Positions 1 through 6,440 of a stretch of DNA of 64,000 bases are shown here, piece by piece. The stretch covers positions 19,572 to 83,571 of the forward strand of contig CAZFRO010000011.1 in the NCBI GenBank assembly GCA_964521425.1, in the 5' to 3' direction. Position numbers and translations under genes: made by a program. The number at the start of each line of letters is the position of its first letter. Positions within the stretch are counted from its first letter, which is position 1. Origin of the DNA: Joyebacterum sp964521425 (lineage in GTDB: Bacteria > Joyebacterota > Joyebacteria > Joyebacterales > Joyebacteraceae). The notes beneath the pieces were generated by a model, which saw only the letters and a list, made by a program, of their open reading frames with translations, ran no database searches and was not told the DNA's origin.

Positions 1-2
1 CT

Positions 3-803
3 CCGGCGGAACTGCACCGTCGAAACGGGGAACGCGTCGTCACAGTCACCGCCGGCGTGGACGAGAACACGACTTCGACCGAGGTAAACCGCTTCCTGCA
101 GACTGAGTTCTCCGATATCTCCGTCATGTACCCGGGCTATCGGCTTGACTTCGGAGGTGAGTTCCAGGCGACGCAGGAGTCGTTCGCGTCGCTGTTCCTG
201 GCGTTCTTCGTGGCAATCCTCCTCATCTACGCGATTCTGGGTACGGAGTTTCAGTCGTTCATCCAACCGCTTGTCATCATGTTCACGGTCCCCTTTGCCT
301 TCATCGGTGTCGTTATCGGTCTTCTGGTCATGCGCTTCCCGCTGACCTTGACCGCCGGAATCGCCGTCGTCGCACTGGCCGGAGTCGTTGTCAACGACTC
401 GATCGTTCTCGTGGATTTCATCAAGAACTCGCGTCTGAAAGGCGTGGATCGATGGGAGTCGGTCGTGAAGGCGGGGTGCATGAGGCTGCGCCCGATCCTC
501 CTGACCTCGATCACAACCATCTTCGGAATCCTGCCTCTGGCGATGGGCTGGGGTGGCTCGTCCGAGAGCTGGGGGCCGATGGCCTCCTCGATTGCGTGGG
601 GGCTGGCCTTTGCGACGGTTCTGACGCTCTTCGTGATTCCGGCTCTCTACTCGATCGTGGATGATATCCGTGCGCGCTTCGGCAAGCTCCACGTCCCCGG
701 CGGCAAGTCCCCAGAACTCACGCCCCACGTGGCGGAGGAGTTGGGTCGGTTGAAGCGGGGCGCAGCGCTATCGTCCAACGCGGATGAATCGGAGAGAGCA
801 TGA
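3..803 (+). CDS. RND-family efflux transporter, C-terminal part (5' end outside window)
   Basis: The frame is open from base 3, so this is the last 266 residues of a larger gene that starts before the window. It matches the C-terminal membrane half of AcrB/MexB-type (HAE1) proton-driven drug efflux pumps of the inner membrane. Several hydrophobic helices are visible (FLAFFVAILLIYAIL, then FTVPFAFIGVVIGLLV). The family block GVVVNDSIVLVDF is followed by RLRPILLTSITTI and FGILPLAMG, which correspond to the last helices of the pump. The hydrophilic tail after the last helix is ordinary. Its stop codon overlaps an ATG (ATGA at 800-803) that opens a 13-codon mini-ORF leading to rsgA. Family assignment is firm; the substrate cannot be told. 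Confidence 0.9.
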   Translation, partial: PAELHRRNGERVVTVTAGVDENTTSTEVNRFLQTEFSDISVMYPGYRLDFGGEFQATQESFASLFLAFFVAILLIYAILGTEFQSFIQPLVIMFTVPFAFIGVVIGLLVMRFPLTLTAGIAVVALAGVVVNDSIVLVDFIKNSRLKGVDRWESVVKAGCMRLRPILLTSITTIFGILPLAMGWGGSSESWGPMASSIAWGLAFATVLTLFVIPALYSIVDDIRARFGKLHVPGGKSPELTPHVAEELGRLKRGAALSSNADESERA

Positions 804-860
804 GCGAGACTTCCCCAGTGAGTGAATCGGAGAGAACGTGAGTGAGACTTTCCCGACAGT
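785..860 (+). repeat. 38-bp period tandem duplication of a translation-start region
   Basis: Two copies start at 785 and 823. The first 32 bases match at 28 positions. Each copy carries GAATCGGAGAGA, a start codon (ATG at 800, GTG at 838) and codons for Met-Ser-Glu-Thr-x-Pro. The first copy now encodes only 13 codons, ending at TGA 839-841, which overlaps the rsgA GTG. The second copy starts rsgA. Confidence 0.75.
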
Positions 861-1770
861 GACCGGCAGAGTACTAGCCTGCTTCCATGACGAGTGGGAG
901 GTCGCCCTGAGCGGTGGCGACGTCATCCGCTGCCGTATCCGGGGAAAGCAATTCACGAAACTCCCGGACGGGCGGAAGCCCGTGGTTCCGGGAGACCTGG
1001 TCGAACTCAGCCTCCTGAGAGACGGCTCGGGCGTCATCGAACGCGCGCTTCCGAGGGAGACCGTCCTCTCCAGACTGCTTCCCGGGAGACGCAGGCCGGC
1101 CGAGCAGATCATCATCTCGAACGTGAAGCAGCTCGTGACCGTGGCATCCCTTGGGGCTCCGAGCCTCAACAGGCGCCTGCTGGATCGGTTCCTGATTATC
1201 TCGGAGGTGGCCGAGTTGCACTCGGTCGTTGTGTTCAACAAGACAGACCTCGTTCCCGAGAAGGAGTGGCGTCCGGCTGCTGCGGCCTACGAGGACGCAG
1301 GCTACGAGGTGATTCCCACGTCAGCCACGAAGGGCACGAATGTCGACAGGCTCGCGTCGGTGCTTGCAGGTACATTCTCCGTTCTTGCGGGTCCGAGCGG
1401 AGCGGGGAAGAGCTCACTTCTGAACATCATCAGACCCGGGCTTGGTCTCAGAGTGAAGGAAGTAAGCAGGAAGAGTGGAAAGGGCAAGCACGCGACGACC
1501 AACGTGACCGTATTTCGTATGGGTGATGAAACGCTCGTCGCCGACACCCCAGGCTTCCGCGAGCTAGGCTTCTGGAAGATACGTCCTAGCGAGCTGGACT
1601 ACCTGTTTCCGGAGTTCCGTGATCACATCGCGAGGTGTCGTTTCAGAGGATGCAGTCATTCGCATGAGCCCGATTGTGCCATCAAGGAAGCCGTGGAGAC
1701 CGGGGCACTGAACGCCGCGCGCTACGACAGTTATCTGAGGCTTCTCAAGGAACTGAAGGAGGGAGCGTAG
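838..1770 (+). CDS. rsgA: Ribosome small-subunit-dependent GTPase A
   Basis: RsgA (YjeQ) is a circularly permuted GTPase that works in late maturation of the 30S ribosomal subunit. The 310 residues show the family order: an N-terminal OB fold (residues 1-75), the G4 motif NKTD near residue 135, the P-loop GPSGAGKSS near 190, the G3 motif DTPGFRELG near 240 and a C-terminal zinc knuckle (CRFRGCSHSHEPDC). The chosen start is GTG 838. An in-frame upstream alternative is absent because the ATG at 800 is in another frame and stops at 841. The gene is probably co-transcribed with the RND pump gene, and the junction carries a duplicated start region. Identification is firm. Confidence 0.95.
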   Translation: MSETFPTVTGRVLACFHDEWEVALSGGDVIRCRIRGKQFTKLPDGRKPVVPGDLVELSLLRDGSGVIERALPRETVLSRLLPGRRRPAEQIIISNVKQLVTVASLGAPSLNRRLLDRFLIISEVAELHSVVVFNKTDLVPEKEWRPAAAAYEDAGYEVIPTSATKGTNVDRLASVLAGTFSVLAGPSGAGKSSLLNIIRPGLGLRVKEVSRKSGKGKHATTNVTVFRMGDETLVADTPGFRELGFWKIRPSELDYLFPEFRDHIARCRFRGCSHSHEPDCAIKEAVETGALNAARYDSYLRLLKELKEGA

Positions 1771-1850
1771 GCCCTCGCAGGTCCACGCCTGACTCCACGG
1801 GCGCCCAATGCCCGACCACGGCGCGCCGCTCGCAGTGAGGAGGTGCTAGA

Positions 1851-3071
1851 TTGCAGGTCGTTCTCTATGAAGATGCCGGTACCAAGTGGTTTGGTCCGCT
1901 CACGCTTCTCCGGCCGGTCTTCGATCTGAGATGTGGATCGCTGCTCTTGAGGGAGAAACTCGAGGTCAGGAGGCCCGGTTGGGCGGTCAGTCTGCTTCCA
2001 CGCCGGGAGCTTGCTCCACTGGTATCGGAGCTCTATCCGGGGCGAGGCATTGACGGTCTTCAGGATTCAGACGTACTGCTTCTGTCCGCTCGTGTGATCG
2101 TTACCGACGAGCTTCTGGCCGCCATCGAGGCCGAGTCGGCTGAAGCTCTTTTGACATCCGGCGGCGAGCCTGTCGGAGCGCTCCTCCGCGGAGGAACTGC
2201 TGAGAGAGTACGCGCGGTGGGTGAGGCGAACGGAGATCTGGGTGTGCTCGACATACCACTGTCTCGTGAGCTACCGGCCCGCGTGGTCTGTTACCCGTGG
2301 GAACTCGTGCGATTGACGGCCGAGGAGATAGAGGCTGACGCTGCGGTCTCAGGACGTTTGGGGACCATGGAGGGAGAGGTTCATCCTTCAGCACAGCTGA
2401 TTGAGCCGGCCAGGATCTCGATAGGAGAGGGAAGCACGCTCGGTCCGGGAGTCGTGATTGACGCGCGAACCGGTGCGGTCGTTGTGGACGCGAACGTCGA
2501 GGTGATGGCCAACGCTGTGATACTGGGACCCGCTTTCGTGGGCGCCGGATCTTCCATGAAGGTGGGCGCCAGGATCTACCCGGGCACGTCAATCGGCAGA
2601 TCGTGCAAGGTGGGAGGTGAGGTGGAGGGATCGGTGCTTCATTCGTTCACGAACAAGCAGCACGAGGGGTTTCTCGGTCACGCCTACCTTGGAAGCTGGG
2701 TCAACATCGGCGCCGCGACGGATAACAGCGACCTCAAGAATAACTACGGCGCCGTTCGGGTCGAACTGAACGGTGAGACCGTCGACACCGGACACACATC
2801 CGTCGGTGCGACGATCGGCGATCACACCAAGACCGCCATCGGGACGAAGCTGAACACCGGTACTGTGATAGGCGTCTTCTGCAACGTGGTGAGCAACGGC
2901 TTCGCGCCGAAGTCCATTCCCTCTTTCTCTTGGGGGAACGGGGACGGCTTCGTCGAACACGACATCGAGCGGGCGATCGCGACCGCCCGCATCGTCATGG
3001 CGCGACGCGGCGTGGACCTGACGGGGACGGAAGAGGCCGCCATCCGCGATGTTCACCGAAGACGAAGATAA
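1851..3071 (+). CDS. GlmU-like sugar nucleotidyltransferase / acyltransferase (alternative bacterial GlmU family)
   Basis: The 406-residue protein joins a divergent nucleotidyltransferase-like N-terminal domain (start VVLYEDAGTKWFGPLTLLRP, about residues 1-165) to a left-handed beta-helix acyltransferase domain of hexapeptide repeats (about 175-385, with GLGPGVVIDA-like and NIGAATDNSDLKNNYG segments). This layout is that of the alternative GlmU-like family best known from Bacteroidetes, predicted to act on glucosamine-1-phosphate in UDP-N-acetylglucosamine synthesis. The classical GlmU N-terminal signature is not evident, so substrate specificity is inference. The start is TTG 1851, preceded by GAGGAGGTG at a good distance. 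It lies 80 bp after rsgA. UDP-GlcNAc would feed the murein genes further on. Confidence 0.75.
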   Translation: MQVVLYEDAGTKWFGPLTLLRPVFDLRCGSLLLREKLEVRRPGWAVSLLPRRELAPLVSELYPGRGIDGLQDSDVLLLSARVIVTDELLAAIEAESAEALLTSGGEPVGALLRGGTAERVRAVGEANGDLGVLDIPLSRELPARVVCYPWELVRLTAEEIEADAAVSGRLGTMEGEVHPSAQLIEPARISIGEGSTLGPGVVIDARTGAVVVDANVEVMANAVILGPAFVGAGSSMKVGARIYPGTSIGRSCKVGGEVEGSVLHSFTNKQHEGFLGHAYLGSWVNIGAATDNSDLKNNYGAVRVELNGETVDTGHTSVGATIGDHTKTAIGTKLNTGTVIGVFCNVVSNGFAPKSIPSFSWGNGDGFVEHDIERAIATARIVMARRGVDLTGTEEAAIRDVHRRRR

Positions 3072-3075
3072 GGGA

Positions 3076-3104
3076 ACCCCCCGCCTGTGCTGGAGACGGG
3101 GGGT
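3076..3104. terminator. Hairpin between convergent genes
   Basis: ACCCCCCG at 3076-3083 pairs perfectly with CGGGGGGT at 3097-3104 across a 13-base loop. It lies just after the GlmU-like stop and before the end of the convergent PDZ gene. No T-run follows on either strand, so it is a probable but not classical terminator. Confidence 0.45.
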
Positions 3105-3145
3105 CGGGGGGGGGACAGAGCGAATTACTCGCTCCGGCCGCACTA

Positions 3146-4225
3146 CTAGTTGTCGGCCTTGAGCTCCTCCAGATCCTTCTTGAGCTCCTCCAGGGCCTCA
3201 CGAAGCACGTCCATCTCCTCCTGCAGCATCTCCTTCTTGGCATTTCGGAATTCCTCGATGGCAATGCTGCGCTGACTCGAGGAATTGGTCTTGAGTGCCT
3301 CGATGTACTCGTCAGAGTCGGGTTCAGGTAGGACGACCTCCAGGATCACCTCGGAGCCCTTGCGGATGATGACGATTGGCGTCTCGGTGTCGGCCGCCAT
3401 GTCACTGATCGCATCGACCAGCTCGTCAGTGTTCGCGACCACCGTGTCACCGATCTTGATGATGACGTCACCGGCTTCGATGCCGGCGGCCGCAGCGGGA
3501 CTGTCCTCGACGATCTCCTCGACGAGTACTCCGTTCCCGCCGGGAATCTGGAAGTACTCAGCCAGCCCTTCACTCAAGTCATCAACGTAGACCCCCAACC
3601 TGCCCTTGCCGGCCCATCCCATGCCGATGTCCACTCTCGGAATGAACATATCGTCGAGCTTCCCGAGAGCCTCAAGTCCTTCCAGGCCTAGAATCCCGAG
3701 AGCCGCAAGCCCACGCAGACCGGAGAGATGTTCGCCCTCGTCTCCGAACACGAAGTGGTGAGGACGGACACCGAGGACGACGTTCTTGACCACCTTCTTC
3801 CCGTCTCTCAGGAGTTCTATCTCGAGCTTGGTGTAGGGATCCATGCCGCCGACCAGCGCGATGAGCTGCTTCGTGCTCGTGACGTCGTTGCCGCTCATGC
3901 TTACAATAAGGTCACCCGTCTGAATGCCCGCCTCTTCCGCGGGGCTGTCTTCGTAGATCTCCGTGACGATGACCACGTGTTCCTTACCGACTCCCAGGCT
4001 CTCGCGCTTCTTCTCATCGAGATCCGTAATGCCCACGCCGAGCCAACCGGTGTCGTCACCCGTCAACTCGATCGTCACGGTTCTCTCGCTGTCGCTGCCG
4101 TCGCCTTGCACCTTGACGATGATGGTTTCCTCGTCGACCTCGCCGGCTACGAGCATCGCAGGCAGGAGCAGAAGCGCCAGGAATGCACCTGACAGGATCA
4201 ATACCGCGCGTGTTCGCCCCATCAT
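3146..4225 (-). CDS. Exported protein with two PDZ domains
   Basis: After a signal sequence (about residues 1-27, RAVLILSGAFLALLLLPAML) come two PDZ domains, roughly residues 58-150 (LGVGITDLDEKK, then SPAEEAGIQTGDLI) and 205-300 (LGVYVDDLSEG, then SPAAAAGIEAGDVI). A Glu/Lys-rich predicted coiled coil forms the last 50 residues (KEMLQEEMDVLREALEEL). No serine-protease domain is present, so it is not HtrA/DegP itself. It may be a periplasmic binding or chaperone-like protein; the partner is unknown. The start is taken at ATG 4225 because AAGGAAG precedes it by six bases and the signal peptide begins there. The frame is open to 4303, but that extension is hydrophilic and lacks a ribosome site. 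Confidence 0.8.
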   Translation of the reverse strand: MMGRTRAVLILSGAFLALLLLPAMLVAGEVDEETIIVKVQGDGSDSERTVTIELTGDDTGWLGVGITDLDEKKRESLGVGKEHVVIVTEIYEDSPAEEAGIQTGDLIVSMSGNDVTSTKQLIALVGGMDPYTKLEIELLRDGKKVVKNVVLGVRPHHFVFGDEGEHLSGLRGLAALGILGLEGLEALGKLDDMFIPRVDIGMGWAGKGRLGVYVDDLSEGLAEYFQIPGGNGVLVEEIVEDSPAAAAGIEAGDVIIKIGDTVVANTDELVDAISDMAADTETPIVIIRKGSEVILEVVLPEPDSDEYIEALKTNSSSQRSIAIEEFRNAKKEMLQEEMDVLREALEELKKDLEELKADN

Positions 4226-4363
4226 GTTCGACTTCCTTGATCTCTCGTGCCCCCGGCTGGCCAAAGGCAGGAAGATATGCTGGTCTTGCAGGCTCGTCTC
4301 CACCCTCCACTCGTTTTCGACACGGTGTCGGTCGTAAGGTTGAAAGGACCACGTTGCTGTCGG

Positions 4364-4795
4364 CTATCGACTGTTCATCATGAGTAGCGAGAATCCGACG
4401 AGGGCAGAGAACACGGCGCCGAGTATCAGAGCCAGGACCACCGGAACGGCCACCACCACGACAGACTTGCCGCGATCGAGCTTGTAGACTTCCCCGACAG
4501 CCAGAACGCCGACCACCAGGAGCCAGAGCCCGGAGAGGACCATGAGAGTGGGGCCGAGGAGCGGTATGACGGCGATCCAACGGATGATAGATGCGCATCC
4601 GACCACGTTGATCAGCGACTTGAACTCGCCGGTGGCCCCGAAGATGAGCGATGCAGCGAGATGCATGAGGCCCACGGCTATGAAGGCCCCTGCAACGAAG
4701 ATGATCGGGAACAGGATGATGCCGCCGGGGCAACTGCCAGCGCCAGCCCGCCGATGGCCAGAACGCCGATTGCGGGTCTCGCCCGTCGCCTGCAT
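4364..4795 (-). CDS. Yip1-like multi-pass membrane protein, probably frameshifted near its N-terminus
   Basis: From residue 24 on, this reads as a small integral membrane protein with about four hydrophobic helices (ILFPIIFVAGAFIAVGLMHL; WIAVIPLLGPTLMVLSGLW; VVVVAVPVVLALILGAVF), a pattern typical of bacterial Yip1-family proteins. The first 23 residues are Arg-rich and out of character. The alternative frame from GTG 4863 carries HCDSLAQPIPACRKC, like a decayed zinc ribbon, then a hydrophobic stretch (GVLAIGGLALAVAP). Adding one G to the G4 run at 4727-4730 (plus-strand view) joins the two frames into one protein of about 166 residues. It is therefore either a sequence error or a young pseudogene. 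Function is unknown. Confidence 0.5.
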   Translation of the reverse strand: MQATGETRNRRSGHRRAGAGSCPGGIILFPIIFVAGAFIAVGLMHLAASLIFGATGEFKSLINVVGCASIIRWIAVIPLLGPTLMVLSGLWLLVVGVLAVGEVYKLDRGKSVVVVAVPVVLALILGAVFSALVGFSLLMMNSR

Positions 4796-4863
4796 TTCCT
4801 GCAGGCTGGGATTGGCTGGGCCAGAGAGTCACAGTGAACCTTCGTCAGTGTCGACGGGGTCAC

Positions 4864-5150
4864 TATATGGGCTCTCCGCTCGTCGTGGCAAGCGGAAACA
4901 GCCGGAGAGAGCGATCGTTGTAGTGAGCAAGACTCAGATTCGAGTGATACACGTGGCTCACGTTATCCAGCTTCACGCCTCATGGCACAATCTATGCAAC
5001 CTAGCTGGAACGAGAGAGGCTATTCGAGTGCATTGTAACAGTGCGTTCGAGGGGGATGCAGTCTTCAAGACAGAGATAGGATTGAGGCTGCCAACGGCAG
5101 AGCGCCGGGCGGGCATTGTTGCGCCGGTCGGCTCCAGGAGGGAAGCACAG
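4864..5150. other. Intergenic region without a recognised gene
   Basis: This 287-bp stretch lies between the divergent Yip1-like and lipoprotein genes. An open frame crosses it, but the translated product has no family character and no ribosome site until 5151. I see a small CTGCC-AAC-GGCAG hairpin and no convincing promoter on either strand, although at least one must exist here. Confidence 0.4.
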
Positions 5151-5612
5151 ATGAGGAGAGGGCATTTCGTTTTGAGGACGGTCGCCGTAGCGGCGTTCGT
5201 TGTCATGATCGCGACCGGTTGCAGCATGATAGGGCCGGAGTCCGCGTGGGATGGCAACAACGGAACGGTTACAGGAACGGTCAACAATCGCATGGGCACG
5301 CCGATCGAGGCGATGACGGTCCAGATGTGGGCCGAAGTCGGAAGCGACGCTCGCGAGGTGACCTACGAGGTCACAAGCGGCGCCGATGGTACGTTCGAAC
5401 TGAGCGACATCGATCTGGGCGATCCGCACTCGTTCGCACAGGTATATGAGGTGTACGTCAATCGCATGAAGGACACAGACGTATCGCTCAATGAGGAGTA
5501 CGTGAGCTACTACGGCTCGGTGACCGTTACGAAGGACTCCGACTGCGTTGTGGCCGTTGTGCTTGATCTTGTGGACACCGATCCTGGTGATCCGGAGTCG
5601 ATGTTCGAATAG
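5151..5612 (+). CDS. Small lipoprotein with a carboxypeptidase-regulatory-like domain
   Basis: The 153-residue product begins with a lipoprotein signal (VAVAAFVVMIATGC, lipobox ATGC near residue 24), so it should be lipid-anchored on a membrane facing the periplasm or outside. The remainder (GTVTGTVNNRMGTPIEAM, later GADGTFELSDIDLG) resembles the beta-sandwich of CarboxypepD_reg-like domains that often serve as adhesion or accessory modules. The start is ATG 5151 behind CAGGAGGG. The same frame is open far upstream to 4542, but that part overlaps the opposite gene and lacks coding character. A strong hairpin follows at 5660. No specific function is known. Confidence 0.7.
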   Translation: MRRGHFVLRTVAVAAFVVMIATGCSMIGPESAWDGNNGTVTGTVNNRMGTPIEAMTVQMWAEVGSDAREVTYEVTSGADGTFELSDIDLGDPHSFAQVYEVYVNRMKDTDVSLNEEYVSYYGSVTVTKDSDCVVAVVLDLVDTDPGDPESMFE

Positions 5613-5659
5613 AACGGATGGACCGTTGCCCTGGTTGACCAGTGGTTGATTGTGAGAGC

Positions 5660-5683
5660 GGGGCTGCCGCGTGCGGCAGCCCC
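5660..5683. terminator. Strong hairpin between lipoprotein gene and tRNA-Leu
   Basis: GGGGCTGCCGC (5660-5670) and GCGGCAGCCCC (5673-5683) form a perfect 11-bp inverted repeat, followed by GTCTGTT on the plus strand. It lies between two convergent transcription units (lipoprotein gene and tRNA-Leu), so it probably ends both. Confidence 0.7.
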
Positions 5684-5689
5684 GTCTGT

Positions 5690-5778
5690 TGGTGCCGGAG
5701 GCCGGAATCGAACCGGCACGGAGCTAACGCTCCGCGGGATTTTGAGTCCCGTGCGTCTACCAATTTCACCACTCCGGC
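5690..5778 (-). tRNA. tRNA-Leu (anticodon CAA)
   Basis: Reading the minus strand, the acceptor stem GCCGGAG pairs with CTCCGGC. The D-arm contains GGTAGACGC. The anticodon stem CGGGA/TCCCG encloses the loop CTCAAAA, giving CAA. A class II variable arm (GGAGC-GTTA-GCTCC) and a T-arm with GGTTCGATTCC follow. The CCA end is encoded (5690-5692). Confidence 0.95.
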
Positions 5779-5795
5779 ATAGTCGCCAGACCACG

Positions 5796-5824
5796 AATCT
5801 AGCATCGCAGAGGTGATGCGTCAA
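5796..5824 (-). promoter_or_regulatory. Sigma70-type promoter for tRNA-Leu
   Basis: On the minus strand TTGACG (5819-5824) is separated by 17 bases from TAGATT (5796-5801). Transcription would start about 10 bases before the tRNA 5' end at 5778. Confidence 0.65.
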
Positions 5825-5942
5825 CTGCGCGGCGGGATTCGCTCGGCCTATGCACACGAAGACGGCCCATCGACGGTCCATCGAGGGTGCGTGACCGGCC
5901 GGAAGAGGGACAGGAGCTGGAAGGCCACAATCGAGATTGCGC

Positions 5943-5970
5943 TTGACTGAGTGCTCAAGAGTGCTAGTAT
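5943..5970 (+). promoter_or_regulatory. Sigma70-type promoter for tRNA-Ala
   Basis: TTGACT (5943-5948) and TAGTAT (5965-5970) are separated by 16 bases, about 30 bases before the tRNA-Ala 5' end. The spacer holds a direct repeat of GAGTGCT at 10-bp phase. It is divergent from the tRNA-Leu promoter. Confidence 0.65.
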
Positions 5971-5999
5971 CTTCTTCCTGAGTTACGAAGAAGATGCGT

Positions 6000-6076
6000 G
6001 GGGCCATAGCTCAGTTGGGATGAGCGCCTGACTGGCAGTCAGGAGGTCGGGGGTTCGATCCCCCCTGGCTCCACCA
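6000..6076 (+). tRNA. tRNA-Ala (anticodon GGC)
   Basis: The acceptor stem GGGGCCA pairs with TGGCTCC (one G-U pair). The D-arm contains AGCTCAGTTGGG. The anticodon stem CCTGA/TCAGG encloses the loop CTGGCAG, giving GGC. The T-arm GGGGGTTCGATCCCCC and an encoded CCA complete the molecule. A small CTCAC-ATA-GTGAG hairpin follows at once; the next 85 bases hold nothing I recognise. Confidence 0.95.
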
Positions 6077-6174
6077 CTCACATAGTGAGCGATCAAGTCG
6101 CGCCGGGTGGCCCAGGAGGTTGCTCGGCGATGCTCTAGGCGAGCACAGATGCACCGAGTAAGGCGCCGCGTGGC

Positions 6175-6203
6175 TTGACAGCGCAATCGTAACATGATAT
6201 CAT
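6175..6203 (+). promoter_or_regulatory. Near-consensus sigma70 promoter
   Basis: A perfect TTGACA (6175-6180) stands exactly 17 bases before TATCAT (6198-6203). Predicted initiation is near 6210, at the 5' edge of a structured region. It is the strongest promoter sequence in the first 12 kb. Confidence 0.8.
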
Positions 6204-6209
6204 GATATG

Positions 6210-6388
6210 AGGCGTTCAGAGAGCCTGAACATGTCTGAATTGTAAGTCAGCAACAGGAGTCCGCATCTACTCAGACTGCTACTGCTTTTGAGCGCAAGCG
6301 ACGATTCATCGACACTCATCTCCGGGGGGGACGAGTGAAGCGCAAAAGGGCAGTTGGTCGGAGTAGTGGCTGACTCCTGTTTTCTTTT
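6210..6388 (+). ncRNA. Candidate structured small RNA with intrinsic terminator (6S-like size) or leader attenuator
   Basis: Starting about 7 bases after a strong promoter, the RNA would fold into a small hairpin (GTTCAG 6214-6219 with CTGAAC 6225-6230), a short CTGA/TCAG hairpin and then a rod of about 130 bases. The rod base is AACAGGAGTC (6252-6261) with GACTCCTGTT (6372-6381). Further pairs are CTACTC/GAGTAG, GACT/GGTC, ACTGCTTTT with AAAAGGGCAGT (two G-U pairs), GCGC/GCGC and CACTC/GAGTG. TTTTCTTTT follows the rod, so the base is an intrinsic terminator. Length (about 180 nt) and rod shape fit 6S RNA, but I do not see the large central bubble and cannot identify the family. It could instead be a regulated leader of the peptidase gene 52 bases downstream. 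Confidence 0.55.
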
Positions 6389-6440
6389 GTCACAGAGTTG
6401 CGCCACCTATCTGTTGCATGGCTGCTAGTGGGGGAACCGA

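Noticed and set aside
3105..3114. G-rich tract after the hairpin at 3076 as a G-quadruplex or regulatory element
   Set aside because: It is a single short run in a convergent gap; there is no repeated G-tract pattern that would support a quadruplex.
4542..5150. Long plus-strand extension of the lipoprotein gene upstream of 5151
   Set aside because: It overlaps the opposite Yip1-like gene, has no family character, and the lipoprotein signal with its ribosome site begins at 5151.
5949..5967. GAGTGCTAG in the tRNA-Ala promoter as a CIRCE element
   Set aside because: Only the right half-site is present (identical to that of groES); the inverted left half is missing and the spacing is a direct repeat, so it is probably chance.
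6210..6388. Structured RNA as tmRNA, RNase P RNA or SRP RNA
   Set aside because: None of their conserved cores are visible (no tRNA-like ends, no P4 region, no GGAA tetraloop helix), and the length is wrong for RNase P or tmRNA.
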